39,596 bases of DNA from SCTD01 sp036675425 (GCA_036675425.1 JAKFFB010000291.1:1-39596); one strand, 5' to 3'. Shown: positions 24,170 through 32,852, counted from the first letter of the stretch. Numbers and translations are program-made. The notes: generated by a model not told the origin, from the letters alone.

Positions 24170-24901
24170 TCAGACCTTCCGCAGCACCGTCACCACGCGC
24201 CCCAGGATCACCGCGGCGTTGCCGTCGATGGGGGAGTAGGCCTCGTTGTGCGGCATCAGCCACACCTGGCCGTCCCGCTTCTTGTAGGTCTTGACCGTCG
24301 CCTCGCCGTCGATCATGGCGGCCACGATGTCGCCGTTGTCGGCGTTCGGCTGCTGGCGCACCACGACCCAGTCGCCGTCGGCGATCGCCGCGTCGACCAT
24401 CGAGTCGCCGACGACCTTGAGCATGAACAGCGTGCCGCTGCCCACGAGCTCGCGCGGCAGCGGGAAGACGTCCTCGACCGCCTGCTCGGCGAGCACCGGC
24501 CCGCCGGCGGCGATCCGCCCGATGACAGGGACGTACGCCGGTGTCGGCCGAGCCGCGCGCTCCGCAGCCTCGTCCTGCGCGGCGTCGGCCGCGGCGTTGG
24601 CGGCCGCCGTCTCGCCCGGGAGGCGGACGTCGACGGCGCGCGGGCGGGACGGGTCGCGGCGCAGGAACCCCTTCTTCTGCAGCATCGAGAGCTGGTGGGA
24701 GACGCTGCTCGTGCTGTGCAGCCCGACCGCCTCGCCGATCTCGCGCACGGTGGGGGGGTAGCCCCGCCGCTCGACCGAGTCGCGGATGACCTCGAGCACC
24801 TTGCGCTGCCGTGGGGTGAGGCCGGCCTCGTCGGGCGGGCCGTCGGGCAGGTTGCGGACGGTGGTGTCGGGCTCGTTCCCGGCTGCGGGCTTGCGCGCCA
24901 T
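24170..24901 (-). CDS. lexA: LexA, SOS response repressor
   Basis: 243 aa from ATG 24901. N-terminal winged helix (residues 28-90) with LTPRQRKVLEVI and LHSTSSVSHQLSMLQKKGFLRRD; then an Ala-rich linker (96-118) longer than in E. coli; then the S24 peptidase domain. The self-cleavage site is Ala132-Gly133 in RIAAGGPVL, and the catalytic dyad is Ser167 (VGDSMVDAA) and Lys204 (ATVKTYKK). RecA-stimulated cleavage would free SOS genes. Two SOS boxes in the divergent intergenic region indicate autoregulation and control of the LysM gene. The open frame continues upstream of 24901 but has no family similarity there. Confidence 0.96.
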   Translation of the reverse strand: MARKPAAGNEPDTTVRNLPDGPPDEAGLTPRQRKVLEVIRDSVERRGYPPTVREIGEAVGLHSTSSVSHQLSMLQKKGFLRRDPSRPRAVDVRLPGETAAANAAADAAQDEAAERAARPTPAYVPVIGRIAAGGPVLAEQAVEDVFPLPRELVGSGTLFMLKVVGDSMVDAAIADGDWVVVRQQPNADNGDIVAAMIDGEATVKTYKKRDGQVWLMPHNEAYSPIDGNAAVILGRVVTVLRKV

Positions 24902-24971
24902 GGGGGTCTCCGTCTCTGCGCGGGGCTGCGTTCGTGTGCGTCCTGCGGACCGATCGGTCCGAGCACCTCGG

Positions 24972-25000
24972 ACGGTAACGCTCCGGAGGTCACAGATCAA
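24972..25000 (-). promoter_or_regulatory. Predicted lexA promoter
   Basis: On the minus strand TTGATC (25000-24995) and TACCGT (24977-24972) are separated by 17 nt, a good vegetative promoter. The -35 overlaps the SOS box at 24998-25011, so bound LexA would block it. Confidence 0.5.
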
Positions 25001-25011
25001 ACACATGTTCG
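24998..25011. promoter_or_regulatory. SOS box 1 (lexA side)
   Basis: CAAACACATGTTCG matches the Gram-positive/actinobacterial LexA box CGAAC-N4-GTTCG with one mismatch (second base). It overlaps the predicted lexA -35. Confidence 0.7.
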
Positions 25012-25066
25012 AACGTGTCTGGTTTTTGTCGGAGGGCCTGGGTACGGTCTCGCTCAGACGTTCGAT

Positions 25067-25080
25067 CGAACACCCGTTCG
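25067..25080. promoter_or_regulatory. SOS box 2 (LysM gene side)
   Basis: CGAACACCCGTTCG is a perfect CGAAC-N4-GTTCG LexA box, extended by flanking T and T/C bases. It ends 28 nt before the start codon of the LysM gene and 18 nt before its Shine-Dalgarno GAGGAG. Confidence 0.85.
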
Positions 25081-25108
25081 TTCGAGTTGACACCCCCGAG
25101 GAGCACCG

Positions 25109-25429
25109 ATGAGCGCCACCGCTTCCCCCGCCCTCCGCCTCACCCGCCGCGGCCGGGCCGTCCTGGTCCTGCTGCTGGCGGGTCTCCTGCTCGCCGCGAT
25201 CTCGCTCGGCGGCGCCGACACGCAGGCCGCCGGCGTGGTGAGCGAGGGCCGGCAGGCGCCGGTGCAGACCGTCACGGTGCAGCCGGGTGAGTCGCTCTGG
25301 TCGGTCGCCCAGCGCATCGCGCCGGACAACGACCCGCGCGAGGTCGTGGCGCAGATCCGCCGGCTGAACGACCTGGAGAGCTCGTCGCTGCAGGTGGGCC
25401 AGCTGCTGGTCCTGCCGACCCGGGCCTAA
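25109..25429 (+). CDS. SOS-controlled membrane LysM protein, YneA/DivS/ChiZ-like division inhibitor
   Basis: 106 aa from ATG 25109 with GAGGAG upstream. A basic N-terminus (RLTRRGR) precedes one membrane helix (about 17-34), then a short linker and one LysM domain (54-103: TVTVQPGESLWSVAQRIAP through GQLLVLP). Size, topology and position divergent to lexA match Bacillus YneA, Corynebacterium DivS and Mycobacterium Rv2719c/ChiZ, which delay septation after DNA damage. The perfect SOS box supports the same regulation. Function is inferred from family and context. Its TAA overlaps the stop codon of the convergent acyltransferase gene. Confidence 0.85.
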   Translation: MSATASPALRLTRRGRAVLVLLLAGLLLAAISLGGADTQAAGVVSEGRQAPVQTVTVQPGESLWSVAQRIAPDNDPREVVAQIRRLNDLESSSLQVGQLLVLPTRA

Positions 25430-26643
25430 GCGGCGCGGACGACGTCCCGGTCGGCGCGCTGCTCGGCCGGGTAGGGGTCGACGACCGCGGCCGGCTTCGG
25501 GCGGAAGCGCTTCGCGTAGCGGAGCGCCGGGGCCTCGACCAGCCGCCAGGACAGGTGCGCGAGCAGCAGCGAGCACGCGACGCCCACCGGGATGCTGACC
25601 CAGGGGGAGAGCGGGTTCAGCCAGGTGGCCAGCAGGTAGTGCCACAGGTAGACGGCGTAGCTCCGCTGGCCGAGCCAGACGAGCACCGAGCTGTCGTAGA
25701 AGCGGGCCATCAGGCTCTGCGGCCGGTCGACCAGGTACGGGATGACCTGCATGGCGGCCACGGCCATGATCGCTGGACCGGCCAGGAACTTCAGCGGGAT
25801 GTTGCCGACGGTGAGCAGGAAGCCCAGCACCAAGCCCATCCCGATCCAGGCGCGCGGGGCGGCGGCGGGGGAGCCGGTGCCGCGGCTGCGCCGGCGGTGC
25901 CAGGCGAGCGCAGCGACGGCGCCCATGAGCATGCCGACGGCCCGGGTGTCGGTGCCGAAGTAGATCCGGTCGTTGCCGGCGCCGCCTTCCCAGTAGATCC
26001 ACGGGAGCGTCGCGGAGACCGCGGCCAGCGCCAGCACCGGCCAGATCCGCCGGGCGGCGGGGACCTTCAGCAGGAGCAGCAGCACGAACGGCCAGACGAC
26101 GTAGAACTGCTCCTCGACGGCCAGCGACCACAGGTGCGCGAGCGGGGCGCCGGCGCCGAGCTCGAGGGCGTAGATCCAGTTCACGCCGTAGCCGAGGATG
26201 ACGCCGAGCTGCCCGAAGGCCGCGCCGACGTCCACCGGGTCGCCCACGCCGTCGCCACCGGGGGTGGCCGCGATCCAGGTGGTGTCGGAGAAGGCCAGCA
26301 TCACCAGCACCCAGACCGCCAGCATGACGAAGAGCGCCGGCAGCAGCCGGAACGCCCGCCGCGCGTAGAACAGCGGCAGCGAGACCCGGCCGTTGACCCG
26401 GATCTCGTCCAGCAGCATCGCGGTGATGAGGAAGCCGGACAGCACGAAGAAGACGTCCAGGCCGACCCAGCCGCCCGGCAGCGGGCCGGCGCTGGAGGTG
26501 AAGTGGTAGGTGACGACCCAGATCAGGGCGAAGCCGCGCAGGCCGTCGAGCGCCAGCGAGCGCCCCAGCAGCGGCCGGCGGGGCTTGGCCAGGGCGCGGC
26601 CGGAGGCAGCGCGCACGGGAGCCTCGACGGGCGGAGCAGTCAC
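25426..26643 (-). CDS. Acyltransferase-3 family membrane protein (OafA/YrhL-like)
   Basis: 405 aa from GTG 26643; a TTG at 26676 would add 11 residues and neither start has a strong Shine-Dalgarno. About ten membrane segments. The family core is visible: LDGLRGFALIWVVTYHF with the catalytic His near the first helix, GWVGLDVFFVLSGFLIT, FYARRAFRLLPALF and HLWSLAVEEQFYVVWP. These enzymes O-acetylate surface polysaccharides or other cell-envelope acceptors; no SGNH domain is attached and the acceptor is unknown. The Lys/Arg-rich C-terminus is cytosolic. It shares a four-base stop overlap with the LysM gene. Confidence 0.9.
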   Translation of the reverse strand: MTAPPVEAPVRAASGRALAKPRRPLLGRSLALDGLRGFALIWVVTYHFTSSAGPLPGGWVGLDVFFVLSGFLITAMLLDEIRVNGRVSLPLFYARRAFRLLPALFVMLAVWVLVMLAFSDTTWIAATPGGDGVGDPVDVGAAFGQLGVILGYGVNWIYALELGAGAPLAHLWSLAVEEQFYVVWPFVLLLLLKVPAARRIWPVLALAAVSATLPWIYWEGGAGNDRIYFGTDTRAVGMLMGAVAALAWHRRRSRGTGSPAAAPRAWIGMGLVLGFLLTVGNIPLKFLAGPAIMAVAAMQVIPYLVDRPQSLMARFYDSSVLVWLGQRSYAVYLWHYLLATWLNPLSPWVSIPVGVACSLLLAHLSWRLVEAPALRYAKRFRPKPAAVVDPYPAEQRADRDVVRAA

Positions 26644-26782
26644 CGGGTGAGGGTTCCCCGGGATTCCGTCACACAACCGTCATATGCGGTGAGGCTCTGC
26701 ACACGTGTCGCGCTGGACACGGCAGGTGCCTGCACTCGCGATGTCGAAACCCCTCCGCAACGCACCCACGCCCGGAGGATCT

Positions 26783-29212
26783 GTGTCCCGTCGCCGTCTC
26801 GCCCTGCTGCTGTCCGCAGCCCTCACCGTGACCCTCGCCCCCATGGCGTTCGCCGGGCCCGCGGACAAGCCCGCTAAGCCGGACAAGCCCGGCAAGCCCG
26901 GCAAGGGCGAGTCCAGCGCGTACGACGTGACGATCCGCGAGACGGAGTACGGCATCCCGCACATCTCGGGGGCGACGTTCAAGGACGTCGGCTACGGCTA
27001 CGGCTACAGCCTGGCCGCCGAGACGATCTGCGTGCTGGCCGACACCTACACGACGGTGCGCGCCCAGCGGTCGAAGTTCTTCGGCGAGGGCGGCTCGTAC
27101 GTCTTCCGCGGCAACGGCGCGACCGTCAACAACCTCAACAGCGACTTCTTCTTCCAGCAGATCATCGACGACCAGCGCGTCGAGCGGCTGATGGACCAGC
27201 CGGCCCCGAACGGTCCCAAGCCGGAGATCAAGGAGATGGTCACCGGCTACGTGGCCGGCTACAACCGGTGGCTGGCCGACGTGGGCGGCCCGGCCGGCAT
27301 CACGGACCCGGCCTGCGCCGGCAAGCCGTGGGTCACCGAGATCACCGAGCTCGACGCCTACCGCCGCTTCTACCAGCTGGCCCTGCTCGCCAGCGCCGGC
27401 GTGGCCATCGACGGCATCGGTGCCGCCCAGCCGCCGCACCCGAGCGCGCCGCTGCCTGCGGCGCCCGACCACGAGGCCAGCGCCCGCCTGCTCGACGAGC
27501 AGTGGCAGACGCTCGCGATCGGCAGCAACGCGGTCGCGCTCGGCAAGGACGCCACCGAGAACGGCAAGGGGATGCTGCTCGGCAACCCGCACTTCCCGTG
27601 GATCGGCTCCGAGCGCTTCTTCCAGGCCCACCTGACCGTCCCCGGCAAGATGGACGTCACGGGTGGCTCGCTGCTGGGCGTCCCGCTCGTGCTCATCGGC
27701 CACACCGAGAAGATGGCGTGGAGCCACACCGTCTCGACGTCGTTCCGCTTCACGCCGTTCCAGCTCACGCTGGTCCCCGGCTCGCCGACGACCTACCTGT
27801 ACGACGGGGTGCCGACGCCGATGACCTCCCGCGAGGTCACCGTCACGCTGCAGGACGGCTCGACGCAGTCCCGCACGCTCTGGAGCAGCCACCACGGCTC
27901 GATCCTGACGAGCATCCTCGGCCTGCCGATCTTCCCCTGGACCCCGGGCTCCGCCTGGGCGCTGGGTGACGCGAACGCCCCGAACTTCCGCTACCTCAAC
28001 CACTTCTTCGAGGTGGACCAGGCGCAGTCGGCCAAGGAGGTGCTCGAGGTCCTCAAGCGCAACCAGGGCATCCCGTGGGTGAACACGATCGCCGCGGACG
28101 ACTCGGGTGACGCTCTCTACGCCGACATCTCCGTGACGCCGCACGTCACGAACGAGCAGGCCCAGGAGTGCAACACCGCCATGGGACAGGCGACGTACGC
28201 CGCGCTGCGCCTGCCCGTCCTGGACGGCTCGCGCTCGGCCTGCGAGTGGGGCACCGACGAGGACGCCGTCCAGCCGGGGACCTTCGGGCCGTCCAACATG
28301 CCGTACCTCCTGCGCAGCGACTACGTCACCAACTCCAACGACTCCTACTGGCTGAGCCAGCCGCGCCAGCCGCTGACCGGCTTCGCGCGGATCATCGGCG
28401 ACGAGGAGACGGCTCGCGCGCTGCGCACCCGCAGCGGACTGGTCATGGTCGAGGAGGAGCTGGCCGGCGGCGGTCGCCTCACCCGCCAGGAGCTGCAGGA
28501 CCTGCTCTACAGCAACCGCCAGTACGCCGGCGAGCTGACCCGCGACGACGTGGTCGAGATGTGCCGCAGCTTCCCCGGCGGCTTCGCGCCGTCGGCGTCC
28601 GGTCCGGTCCCCGTCGGCGACTCCTGCGACGTGCTGGCTGCCTGGGACGTCCGTGACGACCTCGACTCCCGGGGCGCGATCCTGTTCCGCCGCTTCTGGA
28701 CCCGCGCGGCCGGTGCGGCCGCCGGGCTGTGGCTGACGCCGTTCAGCGTCGACGACCCGGTGAACACCCCGCGGGACCTGAACACGCTGCACCCGCAGGT
28801 GATGCAGGCGTACGGCGACGCGCTGAAGGACCTCGAGGGCGCCGGCATCCCGGTCGACGCGCCGCTCGGCGACTTCCAGAAGGACCAGCGCCCGGACGGC
28901 ACGACGATCCCGTACCACGGTGGTCCCGGCGGCCTCGGCGTGTTCAACGCGATGGCGGCCTCGTGGAGCGCGAGCAAGGGCTACGTCGGCCGGCTGGCGC
29001 ACGGCGCGTCGTTCATCCAGACCGTCAGCTTCGACGGCGACGGCTGCCCCGACGCGCAGACCATGCTCACCTACTCGCAGTCGACCAATCCGCTGAGCGA
29101 GCACTACGCCGACCAGACCCGCCTCTACAGCTCGGGCGGCTGGGTCAAGGGCGTCTTCTGCGAGGCCGACGTGGCAGCCGCGACCCTCAGCACGAGGCGA
29201 CTGGTCGGCTAG
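26783..29212 (+). CDS. Secreted penicillin-acylase-family Ntn hydrolase (PvdQ-like acyl-homoserine lactone acylase type)
   Basis: 809 aa from GTG 26783, chosen for its GGAGGA Shine-Dalgarno; in-frame starts at 26705 and 26741 would place extra residues before the signal peptide. After the signal comes a Lys-Pro-Gly linker (GPADKPAKPDKPGKPGKG). The alpha-chain begins YDVTIRETEYGIPHISG. Autocleavage is expected before Ser248 in AIGSNAVALG, giving Ser248 as the N-terminal nucleophile of the beta-chain. The following GNPHFPWIGSERFFQAHLTVPG and HTEKMAWSHTVSTSFRFTPF resemble PvdQ/QuiP more than penicillin G acylase. It should hydrolyse N-acyl amides outside the cell; substrate (AHL, lipopeptide or other) is inference. 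Confidence 0.88.
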   Translation: MSRRRLALLLSAALTVTLAPMAFAGPADKPAKPDKPGKPGKGESSAYDVTIRETEYGIPHISGATFKDVGYGYGYSLAAETICVLADTYTTVRAQRSKFFGEGGSYVFRGNGATVNNLNSDFFFQQIIDDQRVERLMDQPAPNGPKPEIKEMVTGYVAGYNRWLADVGGPAGITDPACAGKPWVTEITELDAYRRFYQLALLASAGVAIDGIGAAQPPHPSAPLPAAPDHEASARLLDEQWQTLAIGSNAVALGKDATENGKGMLLGNPHFPWIGSERFFQAHLTVPGKMDVTGGSLLGVPLVLIGHTEKMAWSHTVSTSFRFTPFQLTLVPGSPTTYLYDGVPTPMTSREVTVTLQDGSTQSRTLWSSHHGSILTSILGLPIFPWTPGSAWALGDANAPNFRYLNHFFEVDQAQSAKEVLEVLKRNQGIPWVNTIAADDSGDALYADISVTPHVTNEQAQECNTAMGQATYAALRLPVLDGSRSACEWGTDEDAVQPGTFGPSNMPYLLRSDYVTNSNDSYWLSQPRQPLTGFARIIGDEETARALRTRSGLVMVEEELAGGGRLTRQELQDLLYSNRQYAGELTRDDVVEMCRSFPGGFAPSASGPVPVGDSCDVLAAWDVRDDLDSRGAILFRRFWTRAAGAAAGLWLTPFSVDDPVNTPRDLNTLHPQVMQAYGDALKDLEGAGIPVDAPLGDFQKDQRPDGTTIPYHGGPGGLGVFNAMAASWSASKGYVGRLAHGASFIQTVSFDGDGCPDAQTMLTYSQSTNPLSEHYADQTRLYSSGGWVKGVFCEADVAAATLSTRRLVG

Positions 29213-29213
29213 G

Positions 29214-29291
29214 TCGGGCGGCCAGATCGACGACCTGGTGCGGCTCGGCATCTGGCAGGTGCTGTCACGGGGTGTCTACGCCCGGGCCGGG
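29214..29291 (+). pseudogene. Possible remnant of an AbiEi-type antitoxin / DUF559-class N-terminal segment
   Basis: Directly after the acylase stop one frame reads QIDDLVRLGIWQVLSRGVYARAG without a start codon, then runs to a stop at 29312. The pattern helix, Leu-Val-Arg-x-Gly, then Arg-Gly-Val-Tyr-Ala is typical of the N-terminal winged helix of actinobacterial AbiEi-family antitoxins and related DUF559 proteins. No further similarity is seen on either side, so this would be a short relic. Could be chance in GC-rich DNA. Confidence 0.35.
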
Positions 29292-29302
29292 CCGCCTAGC
29301 GG

Positions 29303-29824
29303 TCAGAGCTGAAGGTCGACGACGAGCGCGTCCGGCTCCCAGAACTCCAGGTCCACGCCGTCCGGGTTCGCCGGCTCGAGCCGGTGGTCGTACGGCCACT
29401 CCTGCAGCAGGTCGAGCCGGTGCTGCCCGGAGCGGGCGTAGTCCTGGCGCTCGTCGTCCCAGCGCAGCCAGGCCGACAGCAGCCGCAGCCGGGTCACCGT
29501 GCCGGCCAGCTCCGGGGTGTCGGGATGGGCGAACCCCGTCGACCCGTCCTGCAGGCAGACCCGCAGCGACACCGGACCGGTCAGCGGCGAGGTGCTCTCG
29601 TAGTGCACCGCCGCGGGGCCGACGTGCAGCCGGACCGGGTGGTGGGCCGAGCTGCCGCCGTCCCAGGGTTCCAGCGGAGCGGCGACCGCGTCGAGCTCGA
29701 CCAGGAGCTCGGGCAGCGGCGCGGCGTCGACCGCGCAGGCCTGCAGGGCGAACGGCTGTCCCTGGCGCGGCGCCGCGCCGTCGCGGCCGACCGCCCAGGT
29801 CGGCACCATGACGGGAAGGAGCAT
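29303..29824 (-). CDS. Hypothetical protein
   Basis: 173 aa from ATG 29824 (ATG 29809 also possible). I do not recognise the family. No signal peptide or membrane helix. The chain is rich in Leu, Asp and Trp with predicted beta character: HHPVRLHVGPAAVHYES, VSLRVCLQDG, TVTRLRLLSAWLRWDDE and the acidic end DGVDLEFWEPDALVVDLQL. Codon use is like the neighbours, and the uninterrupted frame with sensible composition argues that it is real. It lies downstream of the ceramidase-like gene on the same strand with about 125 nt between, so it may have its own promoter. Confidence 0.6.
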   Translation of the reverse strand: MLLPVMVPTWAVGRDGAAPRQGQPFALQACAVDAAPLPELLVELDAVAAPLEPWDGGSSAHHPVRLHVGPAAVHYESTSPLTGPVSLRVCLQDGSTGFAHPDTPELAGTVTRLRLLSAWLRWDDERQDYARSGQHRLDLLQEWPYDHRLEPANPDGVDLEFWEPDALVVDLQL

Positions 29825-29919
29825 GGCCGGAGGCTAGACCGGATCGCCCGCCCGCGCGGATTCGTCGGATGTGCCGTCCCCCCGGCCCCCTCTGGGGCGG
29901 GTGCGGAGGCGGGGGGCGC

Positions 29920-29935
29920 GGAGGCGGGAGCCTCC
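29920..29935 (-). terminator. Hairpin downstream of ceramidase-like gene 1
   Basis: GGAGGC-GGGA-GCCTCC is a perfect 6-bp stem with a tetraloop, 13 nt past the stop codon on the minus strand. The intergenic sequence around it is G-rich with a duplicated GCGGAGGCGGG. Weak intrinsic terminator candidate. Confidence 0.4.
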
Positions 29936-29948
29936 CGGCGGCCGCGGG

Positions 29949-32771
29949 TCAGCGCAGGACCAGCGCCGTTCCGTTGGTCTCGCCGTAGCTGTCCCGGACG
30001 GCGCCCGCAGCGACGACGGCGGAGTCGCCGGGCAGCAGGTTCGTGTCCGCCACCCAGCGACCGCCGACGAGCGCGGCGGGGACCTGCTCGACGGTGCCGC
30101 CGGCCCGGGTCACGGTGACGACCGCCGACGCCGCAGTGGCCGTCTCGGCCCACGGCCGGAACGAGCAGGTACGGCAGATCTTGCTCGTCCCGGCCTTGAT
30201 CCGGCCGTCGTCGCGGATGGTGCGGAAGACAGCCGGCGTCGCGGCGGCGTCCAGGGCTGCCTGCTCTGCCGCGGTGTCGCGGTCGGACCAGGTGTTCGGG
30301 TAGTCGCTGTCGGCGATCGCGAAGGACACGTCGCCGCCCTCGTCGACCCGGCCGTCGCTGGCGACGACGCCGGTCCACGGCGTCACCTCGAAGGTGTCCG
30401 ACGTCAGCGAGTAGTCCTCGTCCGAGCCGCTCACCCGCGAGACGCCGTCGACGACGAAGCGGTAGGTGCCGGCGGGCGTCGAGCCGAGGTGCGCCGGGAA
30501 GCCGGAGTAGGCCTCGTAGGCCGCCGTCCAGATCCACTCCTGCGAGCCGGTGTGGGTGTCGGCGACGCCCTGCACGCCGTCGGGGAAGCGCACCTGCGTC
30601 TGCACCTCGCCGGTCATGTCGGCGAACGGCACCCACTCGCCGTCGACCAGCCGCTCGACGCGCGCGTCGGGGTTGTCGACGGCGTTGCTGCCGCCGCGCC
30701 AGCTGAAGGTCGTGGCGTCGAAGCGGGAGATGTCGCGAGGCTGAGCCAGCCCGGAGACCGGACCGACGTCGGCGGGCAGCGAGGCCCGCCAGGCGTCGTA
30801 GGCCGGCCCGGAGATGCCGCCGACCACGCGGGCCGTCGCCTCCTGGCGGGCCTCGTCGGCCTGCGCGGCGGCGTCGTGCAGCTCGGCCTCGAGCGGGGCA
30901 CCGCCCTTGAGCGCGCCGGCCATCCGGACCAGCCGCGTGACCATGTAGTCCGCGGTGTGCGGGCCGTAGGCGGTGAGCGCCTTCCGGTAGTGGTCGCGGC
31001 TCTGGTACTCGCGGTAGGACACCGTGTAGCCGTTGTAGTCACCGGCGTGGCCGATGCCCACCGGGAGGGCGAAGCCCTGCTCCGGCTTCAGCTCCTCCTT
31101 GGTGAAGTTGCCGAGGATCTGCGCCGGGTCGGCCGGCTCGCTCATCGCGGTCGCGAGGTTCTCGGGCGAGTCCCAGCCCGCCGCGTCGTTGTGCACCTGG
31201 GCGACCATGCGGTCGTACGCCGCCGTGGTCACGGGCTTGCCGTTGCACGTGTAGTCGTCGCCGGTCCGGGTGCACGAGGTGCTCCAGTCGTAGCCGTCGA
31301 AGATGTCGTCGGCGACGTCGTTGGCGCGGCTCTCCAGGTTGAGGATCAGGTCGACCTGCGCCTCGCAGGCGCAGGACGCGAGCAGCACCTCGCCGAAGCG
31401 GAAGACCTGCAGCTTGAGGCGGAGGTTCTCCTCGACCGCGGGGTAGCCGGGCGCGCCGTAGCTGTCGGGCACCGGGACGCCGTGCAGCTCGAGGTTGTTG
31501 ACGACGGGGTTCTCCTGCGTCGGCGAACCCGCACGCTCGCAGTCCGGGGCGACGCCGACGCCGGGGTTGCCCTCGTACGTCGTCTCGCTGCGGCAGTTGC
31601 CGACGCTCGGGTACGGGTTCGACAGCGGGCCGGGCGTCCACGCCGTGACCGCGTCGACCGCGAAGTCGCTCGAGAACGGCACCTGCGCGTCGTCGGTGCC
31701 GGCCTGCTCGAAGCCCGCGATCACGGCGTCGGCGAGCAGCTTGGCGCCGCGCTCCATCTGGGCGTAGCCGGCGTGCGCGAAGGCGCGCCAGGTGCCGTCG
31801 GGGAGGCGCGCCATGGTGTCGCTGCGCTCGTACGGGCCCTCGGCGGAGCCGACGTCGCCCTGGCTGAAGACCAGCGGCGCGCCGACCTCGCGCTCGACGA
31901 AGCGCTCGAGCGGGCCGAGGAAGTCGGACGTGGTGAGGCCGTAGCCGTCGAGGCTCTCCGGGTGCTCGCCGAAGTTCATCCAGACCGCGATCGGGTCGCC
32001 GCCGCGGGGCTTGTCCTGCCCCTGCCCCTTGCCCTTGCCGACCTTCGCGCGCAGCGCGTCGAAGCGCATCACGACGACCTCGTTGTCACCGAACTCGCGC
32101 GGGTAGCCGGCGGGGGAGCCGTCGTCCGCGGTGGCCGGGCCGACGACGTTCGCCTTCATCGCGCTGAACGGCACGCTCGTCGCCGCCATCTTCGCCGGCT
32201 GCAGGTCGGCCTCCGCCTCGACGATCGCGTCGCGGATGGCGCGGGCCTGGTACTCGAACATCCGCTGGTCGACCACGTCCTGGAAGATGAAGACGCCCGG
32301 CGAGGTGGTCGTGTAGTACGGCGACGAGTGGTTGTGCGACGCGGTGTGCAGGATGTCGTCGTAGCCGACCTCGCTGCCGGCCTCGGCGAGCAGCTGGCCG
32401 GCGCGGCGCAGCAGCAGGTCCTGCGCCAGGTAGTTGTCGCTCTTGAGCAGCGCGACGCGGCGCCCGTCGAGCGCCTCGACGACGATCGCGCGCACCGACA
32501 GCCGCGAGTGCGTGCCGTAGCTCTTCTCCTTGACGCGCGAGTGGGCGTGCGGGTCGACCTCGCCGCCGCCGGCGAGGTTCTCGGCCAGCGAGGTGTTCTC
32601 GCTGGAGTACTGGCCCGCGGCGGCGCCCACGTTCCAGGTCGCGTCGGCGATCCCGACCCCGGCCCGGATGGTCTTCTCCGGCCCCCCGCTCGCGGCGATG
32701 GCGAGGGTGGGCACGCCCACCGCCACGAGGGCGACGGCGGACAGGACGGCAGGCAGACGGCGCAGGCGCAT
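29949..32771 (-). CDS. Secreted neutral/alkaline ceramidase-like amidohydrolase, large form
   Basis: 940 aa from ATG 32771, signal peptide to about residue 27. The N-terminal domain resembles neutral ceramidase: AGVGIADATWNVG near the start, RLSVRAIVVEALDGRRVALL, then TASHNHSSP with His146 and His148 in place of the THTHSGP zinc motif, NFGEHPES with His270, and FSQGDVGSAEG. A Lys/Gly-rich loop (KVGKGKGQGQDKPRGGD, 243-258) is inserted just before the NFGEHP strand. A C-terminal beta-rich region of about 250 residues is extra to the family. Likely hydrolyses an N-acyl lipid outside the cell; true ceramide specificity is uncertain. Its upstream region has the shared GTGA element. Confidence 0.72.
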   Translation of the reverse strand: MRLRRLPAVLSAVALVAVGVPTLAIAASGGPEKTIRAGVGIADATWNVGAAAGQYSSENTSLAENLAGGGEVDPHAHSRVKEKSYGTHSRLSVRAIVVEALDGRRVALLKSDNYLAQDLLLRRAGQLLAEAGSEVGYDDILHTASHNHSSPYYTTTSPGVFIFQDVVDQRMFEYQARAIRDAIVEAEADLQPAKMAATSVPFSAMKANVVGPATADDGSPAGYPREFGDNEVVVMRFDALRAKVGKGKGQGQDKPRGGDPIAVWMNFGEHPESLDGYGLTTSDFLGPLERFVEREVGAPLVFSQGDVGSAEGPYERSDTMARLPDGTWRAFAHAGYAQMERGAKLLADAVIAGFEQAGTDDAQVPFSSDFAVDAVTAWTPGPLSNPYPSVGNCRSETTYEGNPGVGVAPDCERAGSPTQENPVVNNLELHGVPVPDSYGAPGYPAVEENLRLKLQVFRFGEVLLASCACEAQVDLILNLESRANDVADDIFDGYDWSTSCTRTGDDYTCNGKPVTTAAYDRMVAQVHNDAAGWDSPENLATAMSEPADPAQILGNFTKEELKPEQGFALPVGIGHAGDYNGYTVSYREYQSRDHYRKALTAYGPHTADYMVTRLVRMAGALKGGAPLEAELHDAAAQADEARQEATARVVGGISGPAYDAWRASLPADVGPVSGLAQPRDISRFDATTFSWRGGSNAVDNPDARVERLVDGEWVPFADMTGEVQTQVRFPDGVQGVADTHTGSQEWIWTAAYEAYSGFPAHLGSTPAGTYRFVVDGVSRVSGSDEDYSLTSDTFEVTPWTGVVASDGRVDEGGDVSFAIADSDYPNTWSDRDTAAEQAALDAAATPAVFRTIRDDGRIKAGTSKICRTCSFRPWAETATAASAVVTVTRAGGTVEQVPAALVGGRWVADTNLLPGDSAVVAAGAVRDSYGETNGTALVLR

Positions 32772-32840
32772 GTCAGTGGAGTTTCGACAGCGCGGCCGGA
32801 TCTCCCGCCGGACCGCCTACGAAGGCAGCGCCCCGGCGTT

Positions 32841-32852
32841 GTGATCCGTCAC
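32841..32852. promoter_or_regulatory. GTGA-N4-TCAC element upstream of ceramidase-like gene 1
   Basis: GTGATCCGTCAC, a perfect inverted repeat of GTGA/TCAC; read toward the gene it is GTGACGGATCAC followed by AAC. It lies 69 nt before the start at 32771 and contains the stop codon of the alpha-galactosidase gene. The same element is found at matching distances before two other hydrolase genes. Confidence 0.55.

Noticed and set aside
26742..26750. TGTCGAAAC upstream of the acylase gene, also near ceramidase-like gene 1 (32781-32789), as a second shared operator
   Set aside because: Spacing to the start codons and to the GTGA element differs between the two genes, and a 9-mer pair is too short to exclude chance.
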